Positions 23,030-35,344 of a DNA stretch of 64,000 nt are shown here, one piece after another. Both the position numbers and the translations under genes were made by a program. How positions within the stretch are numbered: the first letter of the stretch is position 1; every line of letters begins with the position of its first letter. Source of the DNA: Acanthaster planci (taxonomy: Eukaryota > Echinodermata > Asteroidea > Valvatida > Acanthasteridae); NCBI RefSeq assembly GCF_001949145.1, contig NW_019091451.1:833646-897645 (forward strand). The letters are read 5' to 3'. The notes beneath the pieces were generated by a model. The model was not told the DNA's origin. It searched no databases and worked only from the letters and a program-made list of their open reading frames with translations.

Positions 23030-26000
23030 CTATTCCCCAAAGCTCATGCCCAACGGATAGAAGACTTCGGCTGTGTCCTCCCCATCCAGATCCTCCCGCA
23101 GTCTCTCGGACAACACATGGGGCAGCGAACGGGGCACGGCGTGGTTGATGAACCGCAGGGTCAGCTGGTAGAGCAGGGAGCGTTGGCTGGGCGGCTTGCA
23201 AATCTCCAGGTGGTTGACGTCCAGGGAGTGATACTCACCGTATCCAGGATCTGGGATGTTTTGGTCATAAAGAATATACAGCCAAGTTAGTCACTGGGAC
23301 AACGAGCGAGTTCAAACGACAACTGATACTGACCATGAGACAGCTTCTGGTCAATTTTCCTTGGTAACCTGAGAGCAAACTATATCTTGGGTACCAGGCA
23401 AAATCAACCAGTGGTTAGCAAACGGTCTTTGCTCAAACTTGTTCAGAGTTTGAAGGTCTTCCGGTATTCCCTGTATCACAAAGCATAGTGCTGTTCACCT
23501 TTTCTCATATTCCTTTTAATGTAAAATCACAAGCAACACCATGAATGACAGGAAGGCAGCCCCATTTCTAGACAGCCGGGGAACATCACTGAAGAGATGC
23601 GCCAAAAAGCAATACGTGTGTGCACAGCCCCAAATGAGACTGACGCAACGAGCGATGGTATTTGGTCAGGACAAGTGACATAGAGAATGGTGCAAAGGAC
23701 AGATAGCTAGGAGAGATGGGTAAAAGAACAGCTTTGCTCCAGAAATGCACCTGGCTCTAACTGGTCATTCACTTATGTTGCTTTGCTTCATGCCACACAG
23801 CCGTTCTAAGGCAAACATTTTAGCAATTTGATCTCAACAGATCTCTTCTGCCCACTGAGGCTGCATCCGAATCGCTTGTCTAGAGTTAGGTCTAGGTCTT
23901 CGCTCCATTGGAAATGCGTAGAGACGCGAAGACAATAGACCTAGCCATAGCTCTGGAAGTGCGTTTCGGACACGGCCTAAGCTAAGCATCGGCATCTCAC
24001 GTGAGGATTCGACAGGCACCACCACAGTCTTGACTCCCAGCCCGATACTCATGGGCTTGGTTTCACCAAAGCTGAGTACAGGCAGACGTCTGGACTGCAC
24101 AAACGCCCGGAAACGCCCATGGAGATTCTTCAGGGACGGGGAATCTGGTAAAAAAAGACCATAAGCAAACAACTCCAACTTTAAATTACCTTTTTTTCAA
24201 TTAACGGTATTTGGAAATTACAAAAATAAGAGCTAATTAATTTCTACCAAAGAGAAACCAGAGGAAAATATAGGAAATCAATGAATTCTGGAAAAGAGAG
24301 ACAACTTTTTTTGAATATGCACAATCATTTGTCTAAACTATGTCACAGCTTGGCTCAAACATACATGTATCATCATATAATTTTCGTTCAGTAAACTCAA
24401 GGTTTTTCCAAACATTTCCGTTGGTAAGTTTTCAGGTCACAACTTACCATGTACACCCTCAAAACTGATTCCTGAAATATCCTTTAAAATATTCCGAGTC
24501 TAACAGGACTAACAAGGTAACGACAGTGCTCAAACATAGCATGGAAAGTGGAATTCTAACCATTTTCTCTCACAAACCACAATATCATTTCACCTTATAC
24601 CTTGGATTAGTTCCTTGACTTCCACTGATGGGTATATAAGGAGCTTGGCCTGCTGCGATGCCGCGGCCAGCGCAGAGCCATGGTGGGGCGTGCTGAAGAA
24701 CACCACACCATGTGTTTGGTCGGCAACCTCCTGAAGTTCCGACCGCTCGCAGGCATCCAAAAGCATCTGTTTCACCAGAAGTCCTGTCATTGAAAAAACA
24801 AGATATCCTAGCTTATGGTATGTAGCAGGTCAAGGTGTGATTTTCATGGATACAAGCGTTTTGGGGGAGAAAATGACATGAAGAGGGAGCTCACCTGAAA
24901 ATTAGAATATTTTTCATCATGGTTGTGCATCTTACCTCCCATGGAGTGCGACACCCAAATGATTGGTCTTTGGCCCACACCTGCGCGATGTAATTTATTC
25001 AGTATCTCTGTCGAACGATTGGCAAGTGAGCGTCTACAAAAAAATTTTTTTAATGTAATCTTTTAACTGAAGTTGTCTTAATAACAGGAATAAGCAAGAT
25101 GTAAGTGTTCATTTCCCTGTCAGTTTGCACCTGATGTGACAAGCACAACAACTGCCTTTGCTAATATTTCTGGCTTTCAAGTTGGACAATTATGTTCGAA
25201 TGATACACCGTCATAACCAATTCCAAGGTGTAACCACTGACCCCTAAATGACACTTTTTTCTCCAACGTTCATATTTTGTCTGATCCCTGCAGCATACTA
25301 TGCATAGAGAAGCACAAAAAGTGTCCTTTGTAATGCACATGCTGTGATTCTGAATGGCTGAGCTACTTCAAGTATAGGACTTAGGGTCAATATTTGTATC
25401 ATTCAAAATAAAACCCCGTTCAACGGTGTTCAAAGCTCTCATCCCAACTAGTACGGGGGTTTACCCTACCAAACGTTCTCTAATGCACTTACTTTTCACT
25501 CTCAAAGGGGCACTTGGCGGACCACTCTGACATGTGGGTGTCATAAGAGATGGTCAGTACGCGCATGTGGGGGCAGTCCTTGGCCAACCAGGTCTAGATG
25601 AATTTGAAAAGCAGATATACCAATCAGGTACTCACCTCTATCAATCAACAGAAATCCAAACCTTGTTGAGAAGCCATAATTTAATATTGTACTTTGTTAA
25701 GTATCTGTGCGAAGTGTGAAACAGATATATAAGATGTTTTTACAATGGGGCAACATCAAACTTCCAGATGACAAACCTTAGCTAAAACCTCTCTTGTTTG
25801 GTTTGAAACCTAACTTATTTTTCCCCAAACAGTCACTTTCCATGTTATTCAAAAACCTTCATCCCTACACAGAAAGGTACTTGTGAATGTTAAGACTTTA
25901 TGGGGAAGAAAAAAATGAGATATACGATCAGCCTCAGGTCAGGAACATGGCAAAAACACTTCATGGTAAACAGGGGAATGGACAGAAAAATTGCTCCAGT

Positions 26001-29000
26001 CTCTTTCTGAACCTTTGGCCAGCAGTCTGTCCATTTCTCATCGGCCGGGCTCATCTCATCTTCCTTTGCCTCTTCACGCTGGGGCTCTTTGGTTTCCTTG
26101 TTGGCCTTGTCCTGCTGCCGCCACGTCTTGAAAGCTCCTCCCAGGAGCCCGTGCACAAAGACCACATCGGCCTCCAGCACTTGCCTTGGAGAAGCGTGAA
26201 ATTAAATAACGCCTTAACTCGATTTCAGTAACTTTCAATAGCTTATGTCAGACGGGAAAAGTTATCAAGAAATGTACTTAAGAAATCAGTTGAATAAAGC
26301 AAACACCAAATATCTATTATTAGCAAGGTTTTGAGCTATACAACCTTTGGATGGTATTATTTTGTCTGAAAATTTGGACTTAAAAAATGACACAGAAGTT
26401 AATTTTTGTTCGGCTGCAAAATGCCACAAAACTAACTTGCTAGAGTCCTATTAGCAATATTTTTGCGGTCAGCAGTATTTTTCTTGTCGGAATCTCATAT
26501 GTTTCAATACCACCAAGTGTGTCTGCAGTGTGATATTTGCGACTGTAACAGGCTGTGCCCAGCGGTCGTATTCAAGTTCAACACACAGGCTGCCTTCAAA
26601 GACAATTTCGTGCTTGTATGAAATAAATGGCAAACTGGCTTGTACAAACATCACCCAGAGGTGGATCTGGGCGTGCATGGCGATTTAACCCATCATGCGT
26701 GCCTGCGTGCATACATATAGCTTGATCATTTTTACACGTTCTCCATCACGAATGTGGTAACAACTCTCTCAAATCAGCAAAACTCACACACATCTGGATA
26801 TTTGCCAAGGAGTCTTTACTTGGAATAAATGATGACAAAAGGATTTCATGATATCTTTGATACAATTCCAAGAAGTTCACTTTCTGGTCATTCTCGTTGG
26901 TGTTTTCCGCACTTTTTTGAAAAAGAAATGTAGATCTCCTCACCTCGTTCTGGTTTGGGGATGCAGGAGGAAAATACCGTCATCTAGCTTCTCTGTCGCA
27001 CCATCACGGTCAAGATTGATCAGAGCCCTGGCAGCGTGAGCCGCAAGGGGGATATAATTGGACTTCATCCACGAGGCAAGAACGGTGACCCAGCCTGAAC
27101 AGGGCAAAACGTGGCATTCAAGTAACACTGCAAAATGTTACTGACTGCCACCACTGTGATTGGACAAGTGCTTAAATGAACTTATTATGTCATTCCACAT
27201 TGACAAAGTGTTGTACAAGTACTCTTTTTTTTTGGCACCCACCTGCCTGAACAATCTTGATGTGCAGGTGCTCATTGAGCGCCATGTTGGCCAGGATGCG
27301 AGCGATGTAGCACTGCACCTTGAGGCTGCCCACTGCTGCCTTGGACATGCACAGCTTCATCAGCAGCTGCAGGCCTCCCAGCTTCACTATCTCCTCACAG
27401 TGGCTTGGGACCTTGGGATCCGATTAAAAAGGTTTTTTAGATCACACCTAAATCTTCGTATCGCGTAGAAGAGAAGTGGCAGGGTTGATCTGGTTTGCCC
27501 TGGAAAACCCAGGTTATTTGAATTCTGATTGAAGCATCATAGTGTGGGCACTTGAATGAGGAGCAAGAGGAACAAGAATTGCCGATGAAAGATCTTGCAA
27601 AGTCAAGGGCAATCCACAGCACTCCTCTCGTGTGACTACACTACTTTTCGTGCACATTCCGGTGAAAAATTCTTTACTCACCTTCTTGTGCTCCGCATAT
27701 GGGAGTTTACCATTTGACATGCATACCCTAATGTACAAACATGATGAGCTCTCACAGCACACTTGCTCCCAATCAGGGTATAAATGGCATGGAACTCCCT
27801 TCTACATGTGAAGCAAGTCTAAGTGTCAAAGGCTCTGAAATGGACATGGAGCAATGGTGCTCTGTGCACGTGACAGAAAGGCCAAGCTAACAACTGAGCA
27901 CTGCTGCCATCATCGGCCGTCAAAGACCATACTGGTTACACATGCATTCACAGCAGGCACATGCTGTGCTATAGACATGCACGCGATTGCATGCACTTGG
28001 TGTGTCAGCCCCCATGGGGTGTTACTTCCGAGTACCCTTCCTGGTTTATGCAAGGAACCAATGAGCATACCTCGGAGTGACTGACCAGGGCCTGCAGATT
28101 GACTGCCTCCCTGGCCTCCTCGGGGATCTTGCTCAGACCGGTGACAAAGGTCAGGGTGTTCCCGCCAAAAGACAGCATCCCGCTCTGGTCGAGGGAGAGA
28201 ACAGACACTCTTAAGGGTCCAATTCCGATCCAGCTGTTCAGAATTACCGGTACTTGTAGTCTTAAGAGCAGGGGCAATAGTGTGGTGATTTCCTTAAAAT
28301 GAATGATGGCTTTTCTATATCAAAGCTTTCCTGAAGCTTTTTATGTTTGGTTTGGATGTCCAGGCTTGTGTCTTCTGTATGAATTGTCACACTACAAGTT
28401 TGAAAGCAGTTTCCAGCACATGAATATGTATTAACATCTTGAGGAGATATGCACATATTTTGGACACAAATGTGATCCTAATTGGCTTCACCTGAATAAG
28501 CAATAGTCACACATAAATTTTGATCCACGCTGGATACTACGGCTTAGATCTTTCAAAAATCACAAAGAGGTTTTGCAAGATTTTTCAAGATTGAGGAAGT
28601 TGAAGTACCGAGAATACGCCGTCAGTTTCCTGCACAGTGGTGGATTTTAAAAAGACTTAGGAATGGTCTAGCAAAAAACAATGGCTACAGAATTATGGTC
28701 AATAATAATAATAATAAAAAAAGACCTGATCGTGGGCCTGGACTGTTTTGCCCTCTGCCATGGCTCTCAGAGTGAAGAACTCAGTGCATCTGTCAATTCT
28801 GTCCCTTGGTAGAGCTCCTAAGAGCCTCTTAAATCCTTCCTCTCTGCTTTCCTAATAATGGAATGAAGTGAAACATTCATAAGTTATTACACGATTATTG
28901 TTACTCTAGTCTCTAGCAATTGCTGAGATTGACAAGAAACAAATCCTTTTTAAATCCTATTTAAAGGTGCTTGAGACGCAAGTTTGACTTATCATATTCT

Positions 29001-32000
29001 GGGCGGTAAACTTAAGAAGGCCATCCCTATAAATTAACGACTACAAAAACCAGCTGGGGTGTTAATATACTCAATGAGAATCAATTATTGCATGGTTGCC
29101 TGCTTAAGGACACATCTTCACAAATGTTCATGAGACTCGGCCACAAAAATCACATAACTTGATTACAACTTAGGAAAACATTTTTTTTTCAACCTTGGAG
29201 TCCTCCAGAGAGGGCGGGGCCAGAAAGAACCTGGCATCCACATCAGCTGACCTGGCTAGACCAATCAGAGTCCTCTGATCACATGCCTGTGCAATGGCTC
29301 TATACTCGGCATCTGATAAAAAAGTGGAACCTTAAAGCTACTGATTAAACAAATCCTTTTCTTCAAAATGCTGGCTCAACACTCCCAAGTCTTTCACAAC
29401 TTCAACATTTTGGGGACCAAACGGACCATCTGTGCAACTATGATGCTAACATGGAACAACTGTGCAAACTAATTACATGTACTTGTTACATAACGCTGCA
29501 TTTTTCTGAAATAATTTAGATTTCAATTCCTCTTTGGGAAAATTGAATAAACACAGTGAAGGTCAAAATGACCAAGCACATCCTGATTTTCTAAACTGAA
29601 AGGGCAGTGGGTGTAATCAGTTGGATTGTTGTGAGCCCATGGCATTAAACGTTGTACATTAAGGTACCGCCTATGGGTAACTAATGCAACCAATAGTCTT
29701 GCAATTGACAGAACAACCACAACTGGGCTCAAATCCACACTTGGACAACTCAGCCACCAGTCTGAACTTTAACCAGTGGACCACAAAGCTCTACAAAGAA
29801 GGCAGCACAGAACCAACACAATGAATCAGGCGAGGTCCGTGCATCCATAACATTAAATACTTACCGATCCAGTGATGTTTCTTGGCCAATTTGGCCACTG
29901 CTGTCCGTCTGCGTTGGGGGTTATCAAACTGGGCCCTCTTGAGTAAACGCCAGGGGTCATCATTTGTCCGGTCCAGGGGCAACTTGGAAAGGACTGTTTG
30001 AGGGTAGAGAAAAATGTCTTAAAGAACTACCTCACCAAAAAAACCAGAAGAAAGTCTAAGCTATTGTGTCAACTTTCAAGCATGAAGCTTAACAGTTCTT
30101 TTTGACACTTCATCAGTGAATCAGTGCTCAATAATTAAAAGCAGGTTTTGTCTCGCAGAACAGGTTTTTGAGGAAGGTCAATTATGTTCAATTCTTTAGC
30201 CAACAGTCTGGTGATTCTTTTTAACAAGTAAATGGATTTTTGGCTGACCTGTCTCGGAAAAATATGCATCATGCAAGAACGACAAGTCCAAGTTTCATCA
30301 AACTGTTGTTAAAAGGGCTGTACAATGTTAGCGACAAATCTCCTCAAGGCTTGGTACATTAAACAAATGCAGTGAGACGGCATTGGAGGAAAGTGACGGG
30401 GACAGATTCCATCCCTGCCCCAAGCTCTTTTGGGGTTCAATCCTTGGGAAATCATACCATCGGGGTGTTTGTCTTCAAGAAAGTGCTCCAGGATTGAAAG
30501 TCTCCATTTCACTTTACTCCTCATTTGAGCAACCAAGTCATCTGATGGCAGAAAGGTTCGATATTACGAGTTAATATCACTGACAATTTATACTTAACAA
30601 GCAGAGTTTATTGCTCTTCATTTGGGGACAGTTAAATGGAACACAAAATCTTGTTTTCAATGGATTTCTGCTGTTTAGGTGTGCTGGCTGAGGAATATTG
30701 TCTGTTTGGCACCCTCATGAAATCTTCCAGTTATCCTTTTTATTTTCTTATCCTCTTTTTTCTCAGCCAAAGGAAAAACAAGAAAAGTGCCCCTAGTGTT
30801 TGTGATTTCTCTAAATACCTCAGTCAACTTCATGCACATGCACAAAGGTCACAGGGTAAAGATCATAGGTTACATCTTCTGCGGGCTACAAAGACATGGT
30901 GTGGTTTTACCTAGCCACAATATCCTGCATGAAGACACATATTCCTGTTTTTTCTTTATTGGTGTGGACGGTCTTCGGTTCAATTGGGTGTTGGACACCC
31001 ACTGGAAATGATTCCCTTTTTGCAACTCGAAGTAGATACCTAAGGCAGGAATTGTGAAAAACTGAGAGTGTCTACGGGGAGTCTGGCAAATAGCGCCACA
31101 TGCGGGGTCACGCACCTGCAGGGGGAGTTGGAGTGATGTAGATGTAGGTATGCCGCTGGTCTGGAATTGATGGATCCATTTTGTAGTTGAGCGCTCGGTC
31201 TAGTCGGAGCCACTCACGATATAAAATGATCCCTCCCCTGAAGTAATTAGAAAGGAAATGCATAATTACTATTCTAGCCTGTTGCTTCACATTCTACATG
31301 TACATGTAAATTATTGACAGAACAACAAATGCTTCAGAACTATGAATTACGTATCAAGTAATTTCTGATTGGTTTCTTTGCTTTTCTACAATTGGGGAGT
31401 TAGTGGCATCTTCACTTCTGGATAGCATATATTGTACAATAAATGTTGAACTGCAGATGACCAATAAAGCAGTACAGAACTTGCACAATCAATCGGTAAC
31501 ACAGGAACTGCTTGGCCAGCAATGGCCAGAGATGTGGGTAGTTGATGGCATTCTTTCTCTACACAACTGCTCTGTCCTGAGTGACTGGCCATGATCGAGA
31601 GGTTCGTTAAGCAGTCACTTTGCCCATGTCCCACTTTGTCTCATTGGTCACTGTGCCCACCACAAAAAAGGACATTTTATCAAATACCCCCCAAAATTCT
31701 GCATAACTCCTGAATTATGAAAGTTTGACAGTACTAAAACAAGAAAGGGACATGGAGTAGGCCTACAGCTAAAACCTACACGGGCACCTGTGAACGATGA
31801 GGTAAAGTGGTTGTGGGCGAAGTGGAAACCACCAACATGTGTAACAGGGGTTATAACATGTGTAACTGATGGCGGTGTGATCAGCCAATGACATGATTGA
31901 CTGACTGTGCATCTGCTCAGCAGAATCAACGAATAGATGAAGTATGTACCAACTGCGCCCAACATTTTCTCAAGCAACAAACCCTATTCCAACAGTTGCC

Positions 32001-32098
32001 ACAACTGCCACCCCTCGCAGCTTTCCTCTCCATCCCTTGGCAGCTGCCTCTGTCTTTAATTTACTGCTCAGGTTCCGTCGACAGACGAAGTTGAACAT
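23030..32098 (-). CDS. SERAC1: SERAC1, serine-active-site alpha/beta hydrolase (complete)
   Basis: Fourteen exons from 32098 down: 31983-32098, 31116-31237, 29865-29993, 29194-29312, 28726-28851, 28071-28184, 27243-27411, 26944-27094, 26013-26184, 25493-25593, 24936-25033, 24601-24783, 24001-24144, 23030-23250. Phases close to 654 aa, the length I recall for human SERAC1. Residues 29-45 form a glycine-rich N-terminal membrane anchor. An ARM-like helical middle ([22 protein letters not shown]) precedes the hydrolase domain ([26 protein letters not shown] with nucleophile near S470, [19 protein letters not shown] with probable catalytic H595). Known SERAC1 works at mitochondria-ER contacts in phosphatidylglycerol/BMP remodelling and cholesterol traffic. 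A block corresponding to the human segment around WQARKELHKAVRK was not found between exons 2 and 3, and the C-terminus is longer than in human. Some donors (GTTCAG, GTTGAA) are weak. Confidence 0.95.
23859..23977. mobile_element. ~119 bp MITE beside a SERAC1 splice donor
   Basis: The ends GGCTGCATCCGAATCGCTT and AAGTGCGTTTCGGACACGGCC (inverted; shared core GGCYGYRTCCGAA-CGC-CTT) bound a short palindromic sequence with GTCTAGGTCTTCGC and GCGAAGACAATAGAC arms. It lies 24 bases downstream of the donor of the penultimate SERAC1 exon. A relative with the end GGCTGCGTCCAAATCACTT is at about 45.11 kb. Confidence 0.6.
29690..29790 (-). mobile_element. tRNA-like SINE head (family E) in SERAC1 intron
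   Basis: On the minus strand GTGGTCCACTGGTTAAAG (A-box-like) and GTGGATTTGAGCCC (B-box-like) are spaced about 30 bases apart. The sequence is degenerate and ends are not resolved. It is placed as a SINE fragment rather than a tRNA gene because no acceptor or anticodon stem can be drawn. Confidence 0.4.
31610..31835. mobile_element. Short TU-like inverted element in SERAC1 intron 1 (copy 3)
   Basis: The left side has AGTCACTTTGCCCATGTCCC and CACTGTGCCC. The right side has the complementary AGGTAAAGTGG and GGGCGAAGTGG. These are the same ~15 bp units seen at 4.7/5.7 kb and 7.2/9.0 kb, here only about 0.2 kb apart. No coding potential. Confidence 0.5.
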
Positions 32099-32363
32099 TC
32101 AGGAGAGATGACAGATCAATTAGCTGTTAATAATGGGAAGGAAATCACAAAAATTGTCAAATAAAGGGGCCTACACTTTAAACCCTGTACCTTTCACTGA
32201 ATAACCGAAGTAATTGCTGAATACCCTGCCATGTGAAAATAACCCTAAAAAGGCTTCGTAGTCGAGTGGAGGTTGTTTAACTTACAGTATTGAAGTCATT
32301 TTTGAGAATGAAGCACTCACTTGAATTACACACAATTACAACTCACCAGGGGACAACTAAAAC

Positions 32364-32560
32364 TTTTCTAAGTCCAATATGGGTCCCGGGGAGTGGCTAC
32401 GGGGATATTGGGATATGAAGTGGGCCTTGTGTGTCATGCAATGCAAAGTGGATGGGGAACCGGGTGGAAGAATTTTCTAAGTCCAATGTAGGTCTCGGGG
32501 AGCAGCTACACGAATAGAAGTGGGCCTTGTAGAATACGAGGTGGGCAAGCATGGCAAGGT
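32364..32560 (+). repeat. ~109 bp tandem duplication
   Basis: Two adjacent copies begin at 32364 and 32473 with TTTTCTAAGTCCAAT. They share CGGGGAG-GCTAC and GAAGTGGGCCTTGT. The second copy is partial. Non-coding. Confidence 0.7.
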
Positions 32561-32745
32561 GAGTGGCAGGGTATTTTGCATTTGTGCCGAAAAACCTTCA
32601 GGGAACCCATTACATTCTAGACATAACCATGGCTTAAGTTACAGTAGCCTATCCCCCCTACCCTCCGACAAAATCTCCCCACCATCACTAATGCCATGCC
32701 TGTAAAGCAATTTCAAGAAGCTTGAGCTTCGTGCACTCGTGCAAA

Positions 32746-33247
32746 GGGGGGAGTGGGTTAGTGTATAGGTTCTTTCCTCACTTTGCACCAATGAGGCCCG
32801 GGTTCGAGTCCCGGCCTGGCCCAGGCTTTAAGTGCATATGGTTTCCAGTCCATACTCGCTCTCGCACTCCTGCTTCTAAAACTGGACCTTCTTCCTAACT
32901 CCGTAATGTGATGCTGATTAATAAAGTGTATGAATAAACGTACAGTTATTGGCACAAATAGGCTAGCCATAGGCCGTTTTCCAATACTCAACTTCGGCTC
33001 CGTCTCAGGCTTCAACTGTTTTTTAACTAGCTGCCGTTGAAGCTGTAAGCGCAGGAATTAGTCTAATAGTGCCACGAAACATCAAATAAGATGCAAGAGA
33101 GCCAGAAGTTACAGTAATCCAATTTAATTTAAACGCTTCAGGTCCACAATCGGGGATTGGTTTTGGGAACGAAGCCTGAGAGCCCAAGTCGAGTATTGGA
33201 AAAGGGCCATAGTTGCTGAAAGCGCCATTAAAACAAAACAAAAACAA
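32746..33247 (+). mobile_element. tRNA-derived SINE (family A), copy 1, split by a MITE
   Basis: The head starts with GGGGAGTGGGTTAGTGTATAG (A-box region). The B box GGTTCGAGTCCC comes about 40 bases later. A body containing CTAACTCCGTAATGTGATGC and TTAATAAAGTGTATGAATAA follows, and the 3' end is GCGCCATTAAAACAAAACA. The same order of blocks occurs inverted at 51646-51926. Here the 3' part is separated from the body by an inverted-repeat insertion (about 32967-33212). The host DNA on each side carries an exact 19 bp inverted pair, AATTTCAAGAAGCTTGAGC at 32709-32727 and its complement at 33261-33279. Confidence 0.85.
32967..33212. mobile_element. MITE inserted in a SINE
   Basis: The ends CCATAGGCCGTTTTCCAATA (left) and TATTGGAAAAGGGCCATAG (right) are inverted repeats. 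They extend inward through ACTTCGGCTC/GAGCCCAAGT and CAGGCTTC/GAAGCCTG. The insertion interrupts the SINE between AAATAG and TTGCTGAAAGCGCC, which are almost contiguous in the intact copy at 51.65-51.93 kb. A TAG at each border may be the target duplication. The interior is non-coding. Confidence 0.8.
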
Positions 33248-33438
33248 CGCTCGCGCAAATGCTCAAGCTTCTTGAAATTAATAGAGCGTACTTCTGACAC
33301 AGAAACTTGGAACCTGCGTCTCTTCCGATTAGTAGTATTTTTCTCAATGTCTCCTTCTTAGTTGTGTGTAAAATCCCGATGGTTCGCCAACCATTGCTAA
33401 CTTTGTTGTTTGTTTACAGAGTAACCTATTTCATGGGC

Positions 33439-33449
33439 GCCGCCATATT
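33439..33449 (-). promoter_or_regulatory. YY1/TISU-like motif, candidate SERAC1 start region
   Basis: The minus strand reads AATATGGCGGC, matching the YY1 consensus AANATGGCGGC, within a GC-rich patch (33.43-33.50 kb). It is 1.34 kb upstream of the SERAC1 start codon, and a weak acceptor (TTAACAG) just above the coding exon could receive a 5' UTR splice. Promoter use is inference. Confidence 0.4.
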
Positions 33450-33594
33450 CCGATGATCGTGCGCGCGCGCCCTGGCCTGCCGGGCCCAGCGCGATCAGAG
33501 CCGGCCAGAGGCTCGGCACTGAACGAACACAGCAGTGCTTGAGGGATATGCAGACACAATTAAGTACTGTACATAGTGATATTTACTATGCGGG

Positions 33595-34032
33595 AAAAAG
33601 CCGTTTCACTTTTCCCGTTCTGTAACTTGCTACAGAATCATTCGTTTTCTGCCCATTTCCCTACCTCGTTTAAGCAAGATTTCTTGAATTAGTCACGGTT
33701 CAAGAAACTGTAAATTATTTTTGAAACAATCAAAACAGGCCTCATCATGTAGCGGAGCGGACGTCGCACCCCACAGTTCTGGATGGAGGTAGCCTAATGT
33801 CGGAAAGTGTGGTTGGAAAAGAAAGAAGACGACAAAATGCATTAAAATTGTATCTCCTGCTACCAGTGAAGAAAACATAGGATGCTGCATCTTGTTTCCA
33901 TGAGGGGAAAAAGTGCCGGATGGCGCCAGTAGTTCTTATGTGGGATTCGAACCCACTACCCTACTGGGTAAACCAATAAACTTTGTACCAAAAGCTCGTT
34001 AGAAACGAAGTAACCACTTGGCTGAAGCCGGC
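33595..34032 (-). mobile_element. tRNA-derived SINE (family B), copy 1
   Basis: Read on the minus strand from 34032, the head has CAGCCAAGTGGTTACTTCG (A box) and GGGTTCGAATCCCAC (B box). A long body (CTATCCT.. and CTGTAGC.. blocks) shared with 35.35-35.73 kb follows. An internal stretch, CCCCACAGTTCTGG with GGACGTCG (33.76-33.80 kb), also occurs at 11.71-11.75 kb outside this SINE, so part of the body may be a separate insertion. Confidence 0.65.
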
Positions 34033-34416
34033 ACAATTTCAGAAGGGGTAATCTATGCTTATATTCAATTTAATTAAATTACGAGAAAAGTTCGTAAAAA
34101 AGAGGTTGCCTAAAGCCCATGGCTTATCACAAATCAATCAAGTTGTGTACACCTGACGAAGAAACTCAAAACCAAAGATCGAATTGCACCGCGTAGCAGT
34201 GCAAGATGGAGAATTCTGCCCTAAAGGTGTAATCACCAAGGGCTCCATTCGAGTGTGGACGTTCAAGCTTAGGCGCAGGTATACCCAGGGCCGATTCGGG
34301 TGTCTTCTTCTTCCTGTGTGACGTTCACGAACAGCTCGATTTGTTGTTCGTGGTCGGCCGCTCGAACGCCGGGAACAAACAACCGGTTATCGCTGGTATA
34401 GTGACAAGCAACATTC

Positions 34417-34427
34417 AACATGGCGGC
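34417..34427 (+). promoter_or_regulatory. TISU/YY1 motif, candidate CFAP99 start region
   Basis: The plus strand CAACATGGCGGC fits the TISU consensus exactly and lies in a locally GC-rich segment. It is 4.5 kb upstream of the CFAP99 start codon and is the only such motif on that strand between the divergent genes. Its own ATG meets a stop after five codons unless a GTAGGC donor just beyond is used. Assignment to CFAP99 is inference. Confidence 0.35.
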
Positions 34428-35032
34428 GTCCATGTAGGCCACGTTATTCGAGAGTTAATGTTCGGATGGGCTGAATTCTTTTCTATATAAACAGGAACAT
34501 TCATTTCTGTGTTACGGAAAATAATTAATGTTAGTTTTGCAAAAATTTCCATTTTCTATGGCTTTAGAAGCCATCTTTCTACTTTTTGCAGCTGTTCAAA
34601 AATCAAACTCTCACGAGTTTTTCCGTGTGTGCCTGTAAAACCCTGACGAGGAGGTGGGGTGTGATCCTGTTCCCAGAACATGTGTTCTTGAGTCGTGTTC
34701 CCGCCGTTCGAGCGCGAGAACAAGAAACCCGTGTCAAGAACAGGCCGCCCGAACTGGACCCAGGGGTGCGAGGGCCGAGCGGGGCTGTTGCATTAACCCT
34801 ACCCAAATGGCGCCTGCACGATTACAGCTTTAACGTGTATTTTACGGTGAAGGTCTCCATGATTCGCCGCTACGCTGAAAACCTGTGTATCCGGCATTTC
34901 TGTTTTCCGTGTTTCGGTAAAATCCCGCTGGTGGTTTGTCAACCTTGTTTACAAATTTCATGATTCCTGCTTGCATGCGGAAGTTCACGCCAATGTGTGT
35001 TTGCCGGCAATGAGCTGAAAATCGTAGTATTA

Positions 35033-35060
35033 TTACTATTATTATTATTATTATTTATTC
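35033..35060 (+). repeat. (TTA)n microsatellite
   Basis: A run of TTA/ATT triplets (TATTATTATTATTATT) about 28 bases long in non-coding DNA between the two family B SINE copies. Confidence 0.85.
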
Positions 35061-35344
35061 ATGCCAAAAATTCAATATACATCACAAGCAAGATGGGCAT
35101 AGGGGAGACAAAAGTAATACGGAATCACTGTGGTCACAGACCTGTCTCCCCACATCAAGATGTGGGAAATTAACAAATTAATAAAATAAGTATACTGTAT
35201 ATACATGTACATGTAAAAACACTGAACATGAAGACATTAACAATAAATTTTAAAAAACACACATTTATGCACATCCTCGATCCTCCTTTCTCAGTCAGCC
35301 ATGGAGGTAGAAATAGATTTCTACCTTCACCTTCAGCGCACCTA

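Noticed and set aside
34586-34963. 125 aa open frame on the plus strand
   Set aside because: No family similarity, composition typical of a GC-rich upstream region, overlaps no splice-consistent exon.
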